DNA of 64,000 nucleotides from Membranipora membranacea (lineage: Eukaryota > Bryozoa > Gymnolaemata > Cheilostomatida > Membraniporidae). Shown piece after piece: positions 38,585 through 49,519 of the stretch (position 1 is its first letter; the number at the start of each line of letters is the position of its first letter). Position numbers and translations under genes: made by a program. Below the pieces are notes generated by a model that did not search any database, was not told the origin of the DNA, and saw only the letters and a program-made list of their open reading frames with translations. The stretch covers positions 6,634,001-6,698,000 of the forward strand of contig OU612067.1 of the NCBI GenBank assembly GCA_914767715.1, in the 5' to 3' direction.

Positions 38585-39015
38585 AATTGTTGCAGTGGCG
38601 TATATTAGCACTCACGGCCCATGGCGTTCCGTGAGTGGCTGAATAGCTCAGTGTGTAGAGCGTCCGCCTAACAATCACTGTTAATAAGATTGTTGTTGGT
38701 TCGAGTCCCTTCAAGGTCAGTCTTTTTTCAAATGGGTGCTTTATAACTGGAGCATTTTTACCGTAATCTTCTACTGCTATTGAGTTGTTTTCTGAAATTA
38801 TCCAACAGCTCAGTGAGCTATTGAAATACCTCTCTGCTTGCACTATTTTGCTACCGATATGCAAAAATTTCCGTGGTGGGAGGGCGCTTAAGCGCCCCTC
38901 CCACACCCTCCCCGCCACGCCTACGGCGTGTGGATCGGGCTGCGCCCGATTATTATGCTCATCTCTGAAATGTCAGTGAGTGAAATATTTTAGAATATAC
39001 GCCCCTGAATTGTTG
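38585..39015. mobile_element. hAT-type MITE carrying a tRNA-like sequence
   Basis: Ends match as inverted repeats: CAGTGGCGTATATT at 38593 and, reverse-complemented, CAGGGGCGTATATT ending at 39007. The 415-bp element is flanked by the 8-bp duplication AATTGTTG (38585-38592, 39008-39015). Equivalent sequence in the other units (about 29130, 49070, 60380) has a single AATTGTTG and no insert, confirming the insertion. Inside are a tRNA-like segment (38634-38722) and GC-rich short palindromes (GGGCGCTTAAGCGCCC near 38890). There is no transposase, so it is non-autonomous. Confidence 0.82.
38634..38722 (+). repeat. tRNA-like (tRNA-derived) segment inside the MITE
   Basis: Contains TAGCTCAGTGTGTAGAGCG (A box), GTCCGCCTAACA like an anticodon arm (anticodon AAC if read as Val), and GGTTCGAGTCC (B box). 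An extra stretch separates anticodon arm and T arm, and the acceptor stem pairs only partly (TGGCTGA with TCAGTC). I read it as a captured tRNA or SINE head rather than a working tRNA gene. Confidence 0.55.
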
Positions 39016-39556
39016 TGATGTAAACTTTGCAAGTGTTTTATACTGGTAACCGTTTTATCAGCTTTTATCACATCATACTAATAAATACTCTATATTATGA
39101 TATATATAAGATATGATTATTGAAGATATATTGTATATATTTGAATTTGTGATCTGTGTGTGTAAACATATAATGTGTGTAATATGTAATAATAGATTTG
39201 GCCAGATATGGGTAGAGACAAAAATATAGCTAACAATTGCTCATAATCATGAGTGGAGTAAATCATACTTGTGATTAGAATCAGCCCGTAGTTGACATTG
39301 ATAAGAGAAGCTAGTATGATATAGCGCCTTTCTTTTTATCTTAACTTTGTGGAGTCGGAGCTATGACTGAGAGATATTAATTCCATAGATATGTCAGAGA
39401 TGAGCATTGAGCAGTTTGTATAGTGCTTTTAATCACTGGTGAAGTATTGACTGCTGACAGCCATTGTCCTTTCTGAAGATCTGGAATCGTGTTGTTTCAG
39501 AAATAAAAACTATCGGCTGCTGATATCCTTCAAATATCAATTCTCTTCTCTCATCC

Positions 39557-40683
39557 TCACTGAGCTGCATTCTGCCAGGAGTTCAGGAAACTCAGCGCAT
39601 AGTTTAATATCTGGTCTTTCTTACAGAAAGCCATGTATCCAACTACAAACAAATAAGCGAGATGGAATTGCAGCCTTATATTGAATATACAATACATGCA
39701 TATAGTCCTGATTGGTAAGGCAAGGAGAGGGAATCATCGAGCTAACCCCTTATAACAGCCTTACTAGATAGGAGGTTAGTTAACTCAGTTATTATCAGTA
39801 GTCCTGTCATGAAGACAGGCCAGCATTCAAACTCGAGATCAAGGCAATACTAGTCTTCCGTCGAGGACAGATCACTACATTCATCACAAGCTCGCCACTG
39901 GTGACAAAAATACAGCATCCCTTGTTATCAGCATTATGACAGAATTTACCTGAAGCCACAGCAGTGATTGTAAAAATATCCTTTACCAAATGCATCTGCA
40001 TCCATCTCCACTCTTCCCATGCCTCATCCTCCCTGTAAATTTTCTCCATCCTCCAAACTTCTCGTCCCTCTTTACTTCTCGGTGTTCCTGAAACATTATT
40101 TTGTTTACAAGCCTTGTACTGAAGAATATTAATTTAGCCAAATAGATAGTTACAAATCAAAATCATAAACTGATCCCATCATTCAGTTTAGTGGATCAGA
40201 GATGAAAATTGCCAGGTAATCAACAACTCTACTCACCCTCTGGTGTCATCCTTCCTGTTTCTGGTGTTTCATGCGTCCTTGCAGTTGGATCATATAAATA
40301 GCGTAGTCTGATGTTCTCACACGAGGTGCATGAACATCCACTAACTGCGACCCATTCTCCCATGGGTTTTATGGCCGAACCAAAATAGTCTACTCCCTGT
40401 AGCTGTGACCATACACAATGTGATAATTAATAAATATCAACACCAACAGTTGAATTAATAGATTCATTAAGATCAAAGCGTGTATATTTGTCTTCCCTAG
40501 GATATATAGTAGGTTGTGATAAAAAATTAATCATAATAATGTTCTTCAGGTCATCAACTGTCACCAAGGAATCAAACTGATTGACTGTAAATTTACCTTC
40601 TCAAGATAATCTTCCTGATTATACTTATTATGTACATACTTATAATCCTCACTGTCGATCTCAGTATTACTCAACCTGGTCAT
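39557..40683 (-). CDS. Array gene A2, novel small protein (158 aa, 4 exons)
   Basis: Family not recognised. Exons 40683-40597, 40402-40237, 40087-39950, 39642-39557 total 477 nt with no stop. Exon 1: MTRLSNTEIDSEDYKYVHNK. Exon 2: LQGVDYFGSAIKPMGEWVAV, then GCSCTSCENIRLRYLYD, with an added ETPETGR block absent from A1 and A4. Exon 3: GTPRSKEGREVWRMEKIY, then a Trp-rich EAWEEWRWM and LVKDIFTITAVAS. Exon 4: VGYMAFCKKDQILNYALSF ending NSWQNAAQ. The C-x-C-x2-C motif and Trp-rich segment are its most distinctive marks. The hydrophobic LVKDIFTITAVASVGYMAF run could span a membrane; this is inference. Borders are GT/AG and phases equal those of A1. Confidence 0.78.
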
Positions 40684-41652
40684 GATGAACGCAGAGTCAG
40701 CCTTTACTAAAGTTTGAGAATCAAATTGCTAAACTGTCTTCGACAACGAATTTGGCTATAATTGTTTCTCAACACAGTAATCAGAAGTTGTTCAGTAATT
40801 CCGTTACTTTGTAAATAACCAAGCAAGAAGTGATGATGTCAATAATATGTGGAAACAAGGAGACAACTGCTCAAGCATAAGAAACAACACCTCAGGAAAA
40901 GTACATTTGTATGATGATGAAGGTATTATCAGGAAAATGCCTCATAAATTCAGTTAGTGTTATTTTCTTTAGCACTTTTTCTGTAGTTTTTGGTGTACAA
41001 TAGCTTTGCAGAGTCATCTCCTCTATGAAAATGCTAATACAACTCCCAAAATTAAATTGACTGTCTACTACACCACGGAGTTTGGGACATAACTCCCTGA
41101 TCACACAAATGAGTTACTCCTTGATTACACCTTGCCTGATCACATAGCAGTGCTAAAGATGTAAATTAAACACTGCGGTTGCAAAAGATCGCTGTCATAT
41201 CAATTAAACTCAATTATATCCATACACTTGTAATACCTGAGATCTGTTGTTACATTGGCTGTAAGAATTTCATAGGAGGTGATACATATAACATAAACAA
41301 GAGTTTCTTCGGTAGCATGCAATTTATGTGGACATTTGTGTTTTTTATCCTGTCCTGTCCTTAAAATGGCAGATACTCAATTGTAAATATCAACAAAATA
41401 TCTCATGATCTATTGCCTATATAGTCTATAACATGATATACATGAGACGTTATTGATGATATATTATTATTTTATTTGAATTTATAATAAATTTGTATAT
41501 ATTAGCATTATAATTTGCATGTACTCAGAGTTATGAGAATTGACCAAAATATAGTTAATCTGTTCCTCAAATTTATAGTTACGTATAATAGTCATCAAAA
41601 TTAGTCATTATATTATTATACATCAAGCCTTGTAAGCTACATGATATCTCAG

Positions 41653-41961
41653 GAACACCCAGCAGTAAGGAAGGACGAGAAGTATCGAGAATGGGAAGGA
41701 TTTACAGTGAAGATGAGGATTCAAGTGAGTGGGGAGGGATGGGGATGCGGTTGGTGAAAGGTGCCATTACAATGACAGCCATAGCTTCAGGTAAATTGCG
41801 TTGTGAACCTGATAATATACATATATCAGGGACACCCAGAAACAAAGAAGCCAGAGAGGTCCTTCGCATGGAAAGAATATACAGTGCATATGAGGGAGAA
41901 TGTTGCTGGATGAGGTCACAGTTGGTAAAAGACGTCATTACAATGACCGCTGTAGCATCAG
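41653..41961 (+). pseudogene. Plus-strand cluster of array exon 3 (two copies)
   Basis: Exon-3 copies at 41653-41790 (138 nt) and 41830-41961 (132 nt, two codons shorter but in frame), each with acceptor AG and donor GTAAATT. Only 39 bases lie between them. Nearly identical to the unit 1 cluster at 31894-32208. No partner exons on this strand. Confidence 0.65.
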
Positions 41962-42039
41962 GTAAATTATGCTGTAAACCTGATAACAAGGGATGCTATA
42001 TTTTATCTTTTTTTACTTTTCGAACATGTCTGTCTTCCA

Positions 42040-43212
42040 ATTCTCTTCTCTCATCCTCACTGAGCTGCATTCTGCCAGAACCCAGGAAAGTAGTCGTGCT
42101 CACCTTTGCTGGACAGTCTTACTCGATAGGAGGTAGTTGACAAGGAAGGTTATTATCAGCAGCTGTCATTTAAGGAAAGGTCAGCATACCAACTCAAGAC
42201 CAGAAATGTTTAATCACCCAGGCAGAAAGTAATCTCCATCCTCCATACCTCTGTGGCCTCCTTACTTCTAGGTGTTCCTGAAATACGTAGTTTACAAGTA
42301 GCCTTGTATAATATATTAGCTGATTCTAATGCATTGCCTCCAAAAACTTTAAGTACAGTGAAATTGTGAGCTTGAGCTTTTTGGGCCAGGAGTCAGTTAT
42401 AAAACATAGGGTGATTTTCTGATCCAATCATACAGTTTGGTGGATCAGAGATTAAAAGTGCCAGGTTATCAATAAATCTACACACCTTCTGGAGACATTG
42501 GAGTTCTCGGTGCATGAGCAGTCAGTCACTGGTATCCATTCTCCCATAGGTCTTCGGGCCCAGCAAAATGGTCTACTCCACGTAGCTGTAACATAATAAT
42601 TAATACTTATTTCACATAAGACTTTCAGTGCAAAAAATTATGTCTACACGCCCAGGCTGCTGCAGTTAGGCCACACCAAATTAATGTCTTGATCTAGATG
42701 ACGAGCAAGAAGGAATTTTGGAGGAGGGAGGAGGTATATTATTTTTCATTTTATGCCAAAATACTAGAGGAGGCTGGAGGGAATTCCATTTTATTGTTTT
42801 ATTTTTGGCAATTATGGAGAGGACGCTGGAGGGAAATTCATTTTATTACACATTTTGTGTTATTTTTACAAAAATTTAGAGAATGATCAGCTGGAGGCTG
42901 GAGGTAATTTTAGTTTATTTCTATGATCCAGATAATATTTTAGAGGAGGGAGGTAAATCTAGATCAAGACATCAATTTGGTGTGGCCTTAAGGAATTTTT
43001 TTTGCAATGCTCACTCTCACCTATTTAACAATATTGTTACACAAAAATTACAGATATGTGCTTTGGTGCCGAGTTCTTCGGAATTTCATTGTGAATTCAA
43101 ACTGATTGACTGTAAATTTACCTACTCGAGTTAATCTTCCTGATTGTATTTATTATGTACATAGTTATACTGCTCACTGTGGCTCTCAGTAGTACTCAAC
43201 CTGGTCATGATG
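42040..43212 (-). pseudogene. Array gene B2, broken copy
   Basis: Exon 1 (about 43212-43126) keeps MTRLSTTESHSEQYNYVHNK but has stops in the NQEDYLEK end (TAA, TAG). Exon 2 (about 42590-42485) is shifted in frame. Only the 5' third of exon 3 (near 42285-42235) and the end of exon 4 (near 42090-42045) remain. A 319-bp MITE lies between exons 1 and 2. A pseudogene. Confidence 0.75.
42666..42990. mobile_element. TTA-flanked MITE (Harbinger-like) with internal repeats
   Basis: Inverted ends of about 30 bp: GGCCACACCAAATTAATGTC at 42669 and its counterpart ending GACATCAATTTGGTGTGGCC at 42987, each continuing with a CTTGATCTAGAT-type stretch. Flanked by TTA (42666-42668, 42988-42990). The equivalent intron positions of B1 (about 33698) and B3 (about 55568) have a single TTA and no insert. 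The inside holds repeated GGAGGCTGGAGG words. A 3-bp TTA duplication fits PIF/Harbinger elements. Confidence 0.82.
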
Positions 43213-44279
43213 ATAGCAAAGTCGGGCTTTCCTTAAGTTTGAGGATAAAATTGACTGTCTTTGACAACGGTTGCTCAACACTGAGGTCAGAAATCATTCA
43301 AGAATTCCTTTACTTTGTATATAACTCAGCGTCAAGCGAGAAGTGATGATGTCATCACTATTTGGAAACGAGGAGACAATAATCTTCCATGTAGTTTTGT
43401 GATGAGCAAAGTTATTTCCCACACACACCATGTTTTTAAGTACGATGTGCTGCAAGCTAACTAGCAATTACACCTGACGAGAGATTTTTCTAGTTTAACA
43501 TTTATTCTGAAAATAAAAATTGAATTGACATCGATGGATGGACAAGAAAGATTAAAAATTTGTTTGGAAAAAAAATCTTTGAGAAAATGCTTGGTCAACT
43601 CCCAAAGTTAAACTAAACTACATATTACATCTTTCAGAGAGGAGTTGTTGAACCAACAAACGTTGCAAATACCGCAACTCCCACAGAAAAGCCGAGTTGT
43701 TTCACATTTAATGCAAATTGATGCTTATGATATCGAGGTTCAAGGTTGCAGACAAGTACAATTTATCTTCTGGTAGAGTTGAGAGGATGTGAGGATGAGT
43801 GTCACGCAGTGTGTAAGAAAGAATTAATGCAAACAAAGGAATGTCAGAAATAATACTGAAAAAATCAATCTAACATTCTGGCAGTGCAGTAAAGCTTGAT
43901 AGTAAAAGTGTCTGAGCTTTGGTATGACATGCATGAGAATGGGATGCTTATTAAAGGTGACCTATACAACAGTAATACTGAGGTTGGCTCCTCTAATAAC
44001 AAATGCTGCATTCGAAAGCTCAGTTGTAGCCATCACACCTTGTACCTGATAGTAGAATGAATGGGAAGTTTTGAGAGCATAGTTTCCATTCCATCTAAAC
44101 TCAAAGAGAAATCCTTTACCTTGATCTTGAACGCATCATCTACCGTCAGCCCAGCGTCAGCCAGTTTTTTGGGTTTTCGAATTCAACCACAAAAGATGAT
44201 GGTATACTGGTTTTACTTGGCTGACAGCAGAATATATTATCAGCAGAGGCCATGAAAACATTTTCATAAGGTTACAGAA

Positions 44280-44460
44280 CTAAGCCGGGATTCTTTGAGT
44301 CTCAGGTTCTTGTCTGAGTCTGTAGGCTGTAGCAGCGTTCCCTGTAAATGATGGATATAGCAGGTTTTTAATCCTTTTGCGTATCTGTCCATAGTTACTT
44401 GCAGCAAGTCTCAGTCATCTAGCCGCTTTCCATTGGAGGGTGCCCTGCTCCTTGAGCTCG
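44280..44460 (-). pseudogene. YqaJ-like exonuclease-domain remnant
   Basis: The minus strand reads QWKAAR, a stop, LRLAASNYGQIRKRIKN, then LLYPSFTGNAATAYRLRQEP. This resembles the start of YqaJ-type recombinase/exonuclease domains (W-x3-R-x2-R-[LI]-TASNFG-x-I, then GN-x-AT). Such domains are common in repetitive invertebrate elements. The in-frame TGA and short length mark it as a relic. Unit 2 only. Confidence 0.5.
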
Positions 44461-44936
44461 TCTTGCTTTACATCAGCATCTCAAGCTGCGACATGACAAT
44501 AGATATCATCTTTAAAAGCATGTATATCAAGTAGTTAATATAAAGAAGCAAAGCAACAATACAGTGTGCAAAATCATTCAGCTGAGAACACTTGAATTGG
44601 AATCGTGTTCCTCCGCAAGAAGAGAAGACAACAGATAACAAGAAGCTACTTCCCAATATTGAGATATATAGTATTCCTAGCAATCTGATCAAACATGACA
44701 GATAGTTACGCTCAGCAGAAAAGAGAAGCTAGTAAAGTACTATAAGCCTTTGACAATTGAGGTCTGCGGTATAGATATAATGTGTACAACATTAGGCAGA
44801 GCATGTAAGTGAATGGGTGTGCGTTAGAGGGTGACTCTGATGTTGAGTGGTAGACAAACAGACTTCCCCTATGTGAAAGAAGTTCGAGACAAGTTGAAAG
44901 GCTTGTGGTAAAAAGAAATATGATGATTAGACTCAC

Positions 44937-45047
44937 CAACAGCTGACTTGGGCAGTCGTCTCGTACTTGTGTTGCCTTTTGATTCGGCTGTCTTTGCTTT
45001 ACTTCTGTTATAGACCACCTGCTTTTCTTCCTGGTCAAAGAGTTTTG
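44937..45047 (-). other. Possible orphan exon (37 codons), unknown gene
   Basis: Acceptor AATTCAG, then 111 open nt encoding AKLFDQEEKQVVYNRSKAKT and a basic end KSAVG, then donor GTGAGT. The composition is protein-like and the length is a whole number of codons. No family recognised. It may belong with the exon at 46509-46664 on the same strand. Confidence 0.3.
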
Positions 45048-46508
45048 CTGAATTTATGACGTGAGTAATGAATCTCTGACTACACTAAGGGCCATCATTG
45101 TAGCGAAGTGCTGGAGCTAAAATACAAAGGAAGCAGTTCTTCAACGCAACATACTCGTCACAAAAAATAACATATTGCCACATATAAGTGGTAATACATA
45201 TAGATCTACAGATGGTATGTTACTCCAATAACTTTCGAGAACAAATATATACCATGACACATTGCTGACCAAGATCCAGATTTCCCTCTGTCGGTGTACG
45301 CGCTCCCGTCCATGACTCGCCGGATGATTATTTTCAGAAAGGTTTTACCATATTTAAAGATAACTTTATCTGAATTTCAGGTAACGCATAAATGCCCACC
45401 AACTCACTTTCCTCCTGTTTGTTAAGTAGGAAATTACCCGGGTTGAAGCTTAAGTACAAAGACCTTCATATACCTTAGAGGACTCCAACAATTACAGAAT
45501 TAAAGGTTCCCATTTCAAATAGGCTTGAAAGATAGCGAAGTTTATGGCTAGCTAACAATTACTCAGCCTCATGACTTGACATTATTTTACTCACCTTAGA
45601 GTATATCATTCTAGTTTATTCGTAAAAACTTTATGCGCTAGATCACACAAACTATCCATCGCTGCATCGTTACATACCAATTCCTAAATGATTCGGATTA
45701 TGCGTGGATTTGAGGCCTGATGTATCGGGTATACCTCTGATCCACCAGTATATGTAGTTGTATTGAGTTTTACTTTCCCTCTAAAGAGCTTCTGCCTGTC
45801 TCTGGACGGTTATATTTATATAATCAGCTAAAAGTAATACATAATTGATTGTAATTGATTTCTTGCAGATTTCGTAGTAGCTGAAAGGTTTGGATTGTTA
45901 ATGCATAATTGCTGAACCTACAGATCGTAGCAATCTTTCTCTCCTTTTGAAGTTGCTCTCCCCCACTTTATTGCATGTATATATCCTTCCCCAAGAACGA
46001 GTTCAGTCTGGGAGTGCTTCCAACAATCAGGCCATACATGACAAGGGTATCAATGAGTGAAGAAGATGCACCATTTGACACAATGAGCAATGTGAATGCC
46101 CTCTTCATTTGGCAAGCCTCCTTCACTCAATGGCTGCACAACATGCTGTACAGGATAGCACGTTTATGCTCACTGTCTGTAATACAAAAATCCCCTGTCA
46201 TTTGACAACTCATTCAAATTTTACTTCTCCACCAGACATTTACCAAGTCGCATAAGAACATCATAATCTGTCGCTAAAGGTAAAAGAAATTAATGGCTGT
46301 AGAAATTGGAACTATAGATTGGAACATGTTGATGTAAAACAAGCAAACAAGTAATGTTAAACTGACATTAGTTAGAAGAAGATATAAGTCTCGATGAATA
46401 TCTGCTAGTAATCAACTACAAGTGTTTACCCCTACATACCAGATTTTAGCGCATTAATGGTAACGGTATGAGGGAGAGGAGAGGCGCCCTGACTTTTATT
46501 TCATTTAC

Positions 46509-46664
46509 AGCTTTAGGATCGAATGTCTTTAAAATATCTGGAAGCGGCTGCTGACAAAGGACACTAGGCTCCAATACTGATGTTACTTTTCCCGTCTCAC
46601 TGTTCACTTGTCGGAGAACTGAGCGGATGATGGCATTGAATAGCTCTGGTATATTTCTTAAAGC
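46509..46664 (-). other. Possible exon of an unrecognised gene (52 codons)
   Basis: Acceptor TTTTTCCAG, then 156 open nt reading ALRNIPELFNAIIRSVLRQV, then SETGKVTSVLEPSVLCQQPL and ending LKTFDPKA before a GTAAAT donor. The regular hydrophobic spacing looks like real protein. A later block (about 46270-46222, after acceptor ACCTTTAG) reads TDYDVLMRLGKCLVEK to a stop, but its phase fits only if another donor is used. It could be host gene or element debris; it is absent from the other units. Confidence 0.35.
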
Positions 46665-46902
46665 CTGGAAAAAATAAAGGCGGATGGACTGTTATTTCCT
46701 TGCCCAGTAGTGTAGAAGCTACTAACAAAAAAGGCTGCTCAATGGCACTGTTTACTTGTCCCAATTCCTCTTTGCCTGCATAATTTTACTTCAAAATATT
46801 AACCATTACAGGAGTGGTATATTTAATATTAGCCTCTACTTATGACTGCTTACTGCGCAACATGTATACTCATGAGGACAGTTAGATAAATCATACGAGG
46901 AT

Positions 46903-47892
46903 TAGGGGAAGGCGGGGTACGTTGAGCCAGTTTTTACATATTTTATTGTAACATGCAGTTGATTGGTGCCAGATTAACGAAAATTGGCACTGAAATTGGT
47001 CGTCATGTCTTCCATCAACATGAGTGAGGTCAGAAACCTATTGCAGCAAGAAAAGGAAATATTGCTGTTTCAAAAAAGATCGGAAAGCGGCTCAACGTGC
47101 CCCAGGCACGGGGCACGTTGAGCCGGGTCCGCATTTTGAATGGGGCACGTTGAGCCACTCTGTTATGGTCATCTCTTTGCTGGTGAACACTTTTTAATTC
47201 ATTGCAACCATAAGAAATAAAGGAAAGGAACCAAATTCATTGCAACAGCGCATTTTTTCACTCCAGTGAACTATAAAATATAATTCGAACACAAATAAAT
47301 TTCTTAAATTTTTGCGGTAGAGGAAAACTTGCACATGGCAAACTTGGTGATAAGTGAAGGGAAAAGTGAACTCAGAGTAATTGCTGACTTCATTAAAGAA
47401 ACATCAATTGCAATGTTTTTGTTTTTGTGTACATATACTTCATATACACTTTCATCATATAACATTGATATACTGCGGAGCATGGCTCAACGTGCCCCAA
47501 CGGGCATGGCTCAACGTACCCCAACAGCCTGCTTTTCACTTTCAATTCGAATTCAACAAAATCTCTCCATCAGAGATAAGTTTAGATTATGTGATTTTGA
47601 GACTAAATATTATGTTATCACATAATAAAATTTGCAACTTCTCAGTCACGCCTTGTTGGGAATAAATGACATTTCCGTCGATTGGCGCAGTATTTACTTT
47701 TTACGCTAAAAACGATGAAAAACTAAATAATTATCTTCCCTTAGTAGCTATCTTTCTTTTTGTCTGCTCAAAAAGGGTGCCTTTGGTCACATGACCTCTG
47801 ATGGAAGGGAAAACTCAAAACATAAAATGGTATTTGAAATAAGTGGGGTGGATCAACGTGCCCCATGGCTCAACGTGCCCCGCCTTCCCCTA
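46903..47892. mobile_element. 986-bp TIR element with repeated CGTTGAGCC boxes
   Basis: 24-bp inverted ends (GGGGAAGGCGGGG, then TACGTTGAGCC at 46905-46928; one mismatch with the right end, 47867-47890) flanked by TA on both sides (46903-46904, 47891-47892). The 15-bp box GGGGCACGTTGAGCC recurs inside: 47110 and 47142 forward; 47089, 47484 and 47508 inverted; plus a variant at 47851. The pair at 47089-47124 forms a hairpin. No transposase ORF. A TA duplication suggests mobilisation by a Tc1/mariner-like enzyme. Confidence 0.8.
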
Positions 47893-49519
47893 TATTACTT
47901 GTAGAGTCACCCCAAAAGGCTGGCGGCTAGTAGAGAGGACACTCCACTGAAAGCTCTGTACTGAGAGGATTTTGCTTGAGAAATCAGATATTTGCAACAG
48001 TGATTTGAGCAAGGATTTCAAGAATCTTGAAATCCTTTGATTTGAGGTGAGCATGTTCTATCGAATGTATCGCCAGTTTAGTTGTGACGGGTATCCTAAA
48101 ACCCTGATAATGAAATACCATGTGATAGCAATTAGCAGCCTGAACCAGATCAGCCATGATATAGCTAAAACTCAGTCAAGAATAAGTGAGTGGCTGAGCT
48201 TTAGCTGACTTTTAGCTGCAAGAGCACACCTAAAAGCCAGGTAAAGCTTTTATTGCATTGAGATCACATCCAGATGCCTATGCCAGGAAGCCAGACCATA
48301 TGTATCATATATCAACCGTCCCACTCTTCTTCATCTCTTACTTGTCTGTTCTGTGCCTGTCTTTCAGCTGGCATTAGGGTGGACTGGAGGTAGGCTACAT
48401 ACATGCTAATTGTGGTTTGTAACAAGGAGTTACTGTTCCTCCTCATTGTTGGTCAAGGTGTTGTTGGTTGTAGTTTAGTTAGTAGTTATAATAATAATTA
48501 TTATTACTTTTGTTATAATTGTTATCATTTATGATAATTATTTATTGATGTGTTGTGTAGTACTTGTATCATTGATTGCCTACCATCCATAGGTCATAGG
48601 ATAGACTATAGTTTGTGCAATGAAGTTCATTTGTTTGTGAAGGTCAACCAAGACAGTGTAGTTTAGTTAGACCAAGGCCTACTCCTCCTAGTTGTAGATG
48701 AATGATTCAAAGTTCATTGCTTTTACACAGTCTTAGTAATTCATTGGTCTAAGCCTCTAGCCTTACAGTGAAAATTACTCTCTTTCTTTATTCTGTCTGC
48801 TTTAGGAATACTGTCGATAATGGAATACCTAAAATCATTCATTTAATTATTCTCCAATTTTTAAGTGGGAAAAGAAGACAACTCTAGTATTTCTAATACT
48901 GATAACCAACAGGACATAAACTGCACTCTTATAACTACATGATCTCATTTTATAGAATACTGCCAGTAATCACAATCTTCTATCTTATCTTATCGCTGAT
49001 AGAAAAATAATCAAGTCAGTTCCATCATCTTTGATTCTGGCTCGACCAAGTATGTAGTACTGAATTGTTGTAATGGGAACTTTGCTAGTGTTCTATACTG
49101 GTGACCGTTTCACAGCTTTTATCGCATCATACTAATTATAATCTATACTATGAAATACATGATATACGTGATTATTGAAGTTATAATGTGTATATTTGAA
49201 TTTGTGATCTGTAGTGTAAACGCATAATATATGTAATATGTAATAATAGACATGGGTAGCGACAACAGTAGAGCTAACCATTGCAAATAATGAGTGGAGT
49301 AAATAATAATTGTGATTAGGATCAGCCCACAGTTGACATTGAGTAGAGACGCTAATATATAACGTCGATCTTTTAAATGCATCTATGTGGACTTGGAGCT
49401 CTAACTGAGAAATATTAATTCCGTAGTTATGCCAGAGGTGAACACTGAGCAGTTTGTGTAGTGCTGTTAATCACTGATTAAGTATTGACTGCTGACAGCC
49501 TTCCAATCTCCTCTCATCC

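Larger units (their letters stand above)
43450..48750. other. Unit 2-specific region
   Basis: Sequence between B2 and unit 3 not shared with units 1 and 3, which carry P-element-like relics here. It contains the YqaJ-like remnant, two possible orphan exons and the TIR element listed separately. From about 47.9 to 48.75 kb I see no gene; the stretch resembles mixed repeats. Confidence 0.4.

Noticed and set aside
38634-38722. Functional tRNA-Val gene
   Set aside because: Acceptor stem only partly pairs and an extra stretch separates anticodon and T arms; it lies inside a transposon.
45975-46205. Plus-strand ORF with SMSEEDAPFDTMSNVNALF
   Set aside because: No splice context or family match. 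Opposite-strand exon-like blocks nearby are slightly better supported, so it was left uncalled.
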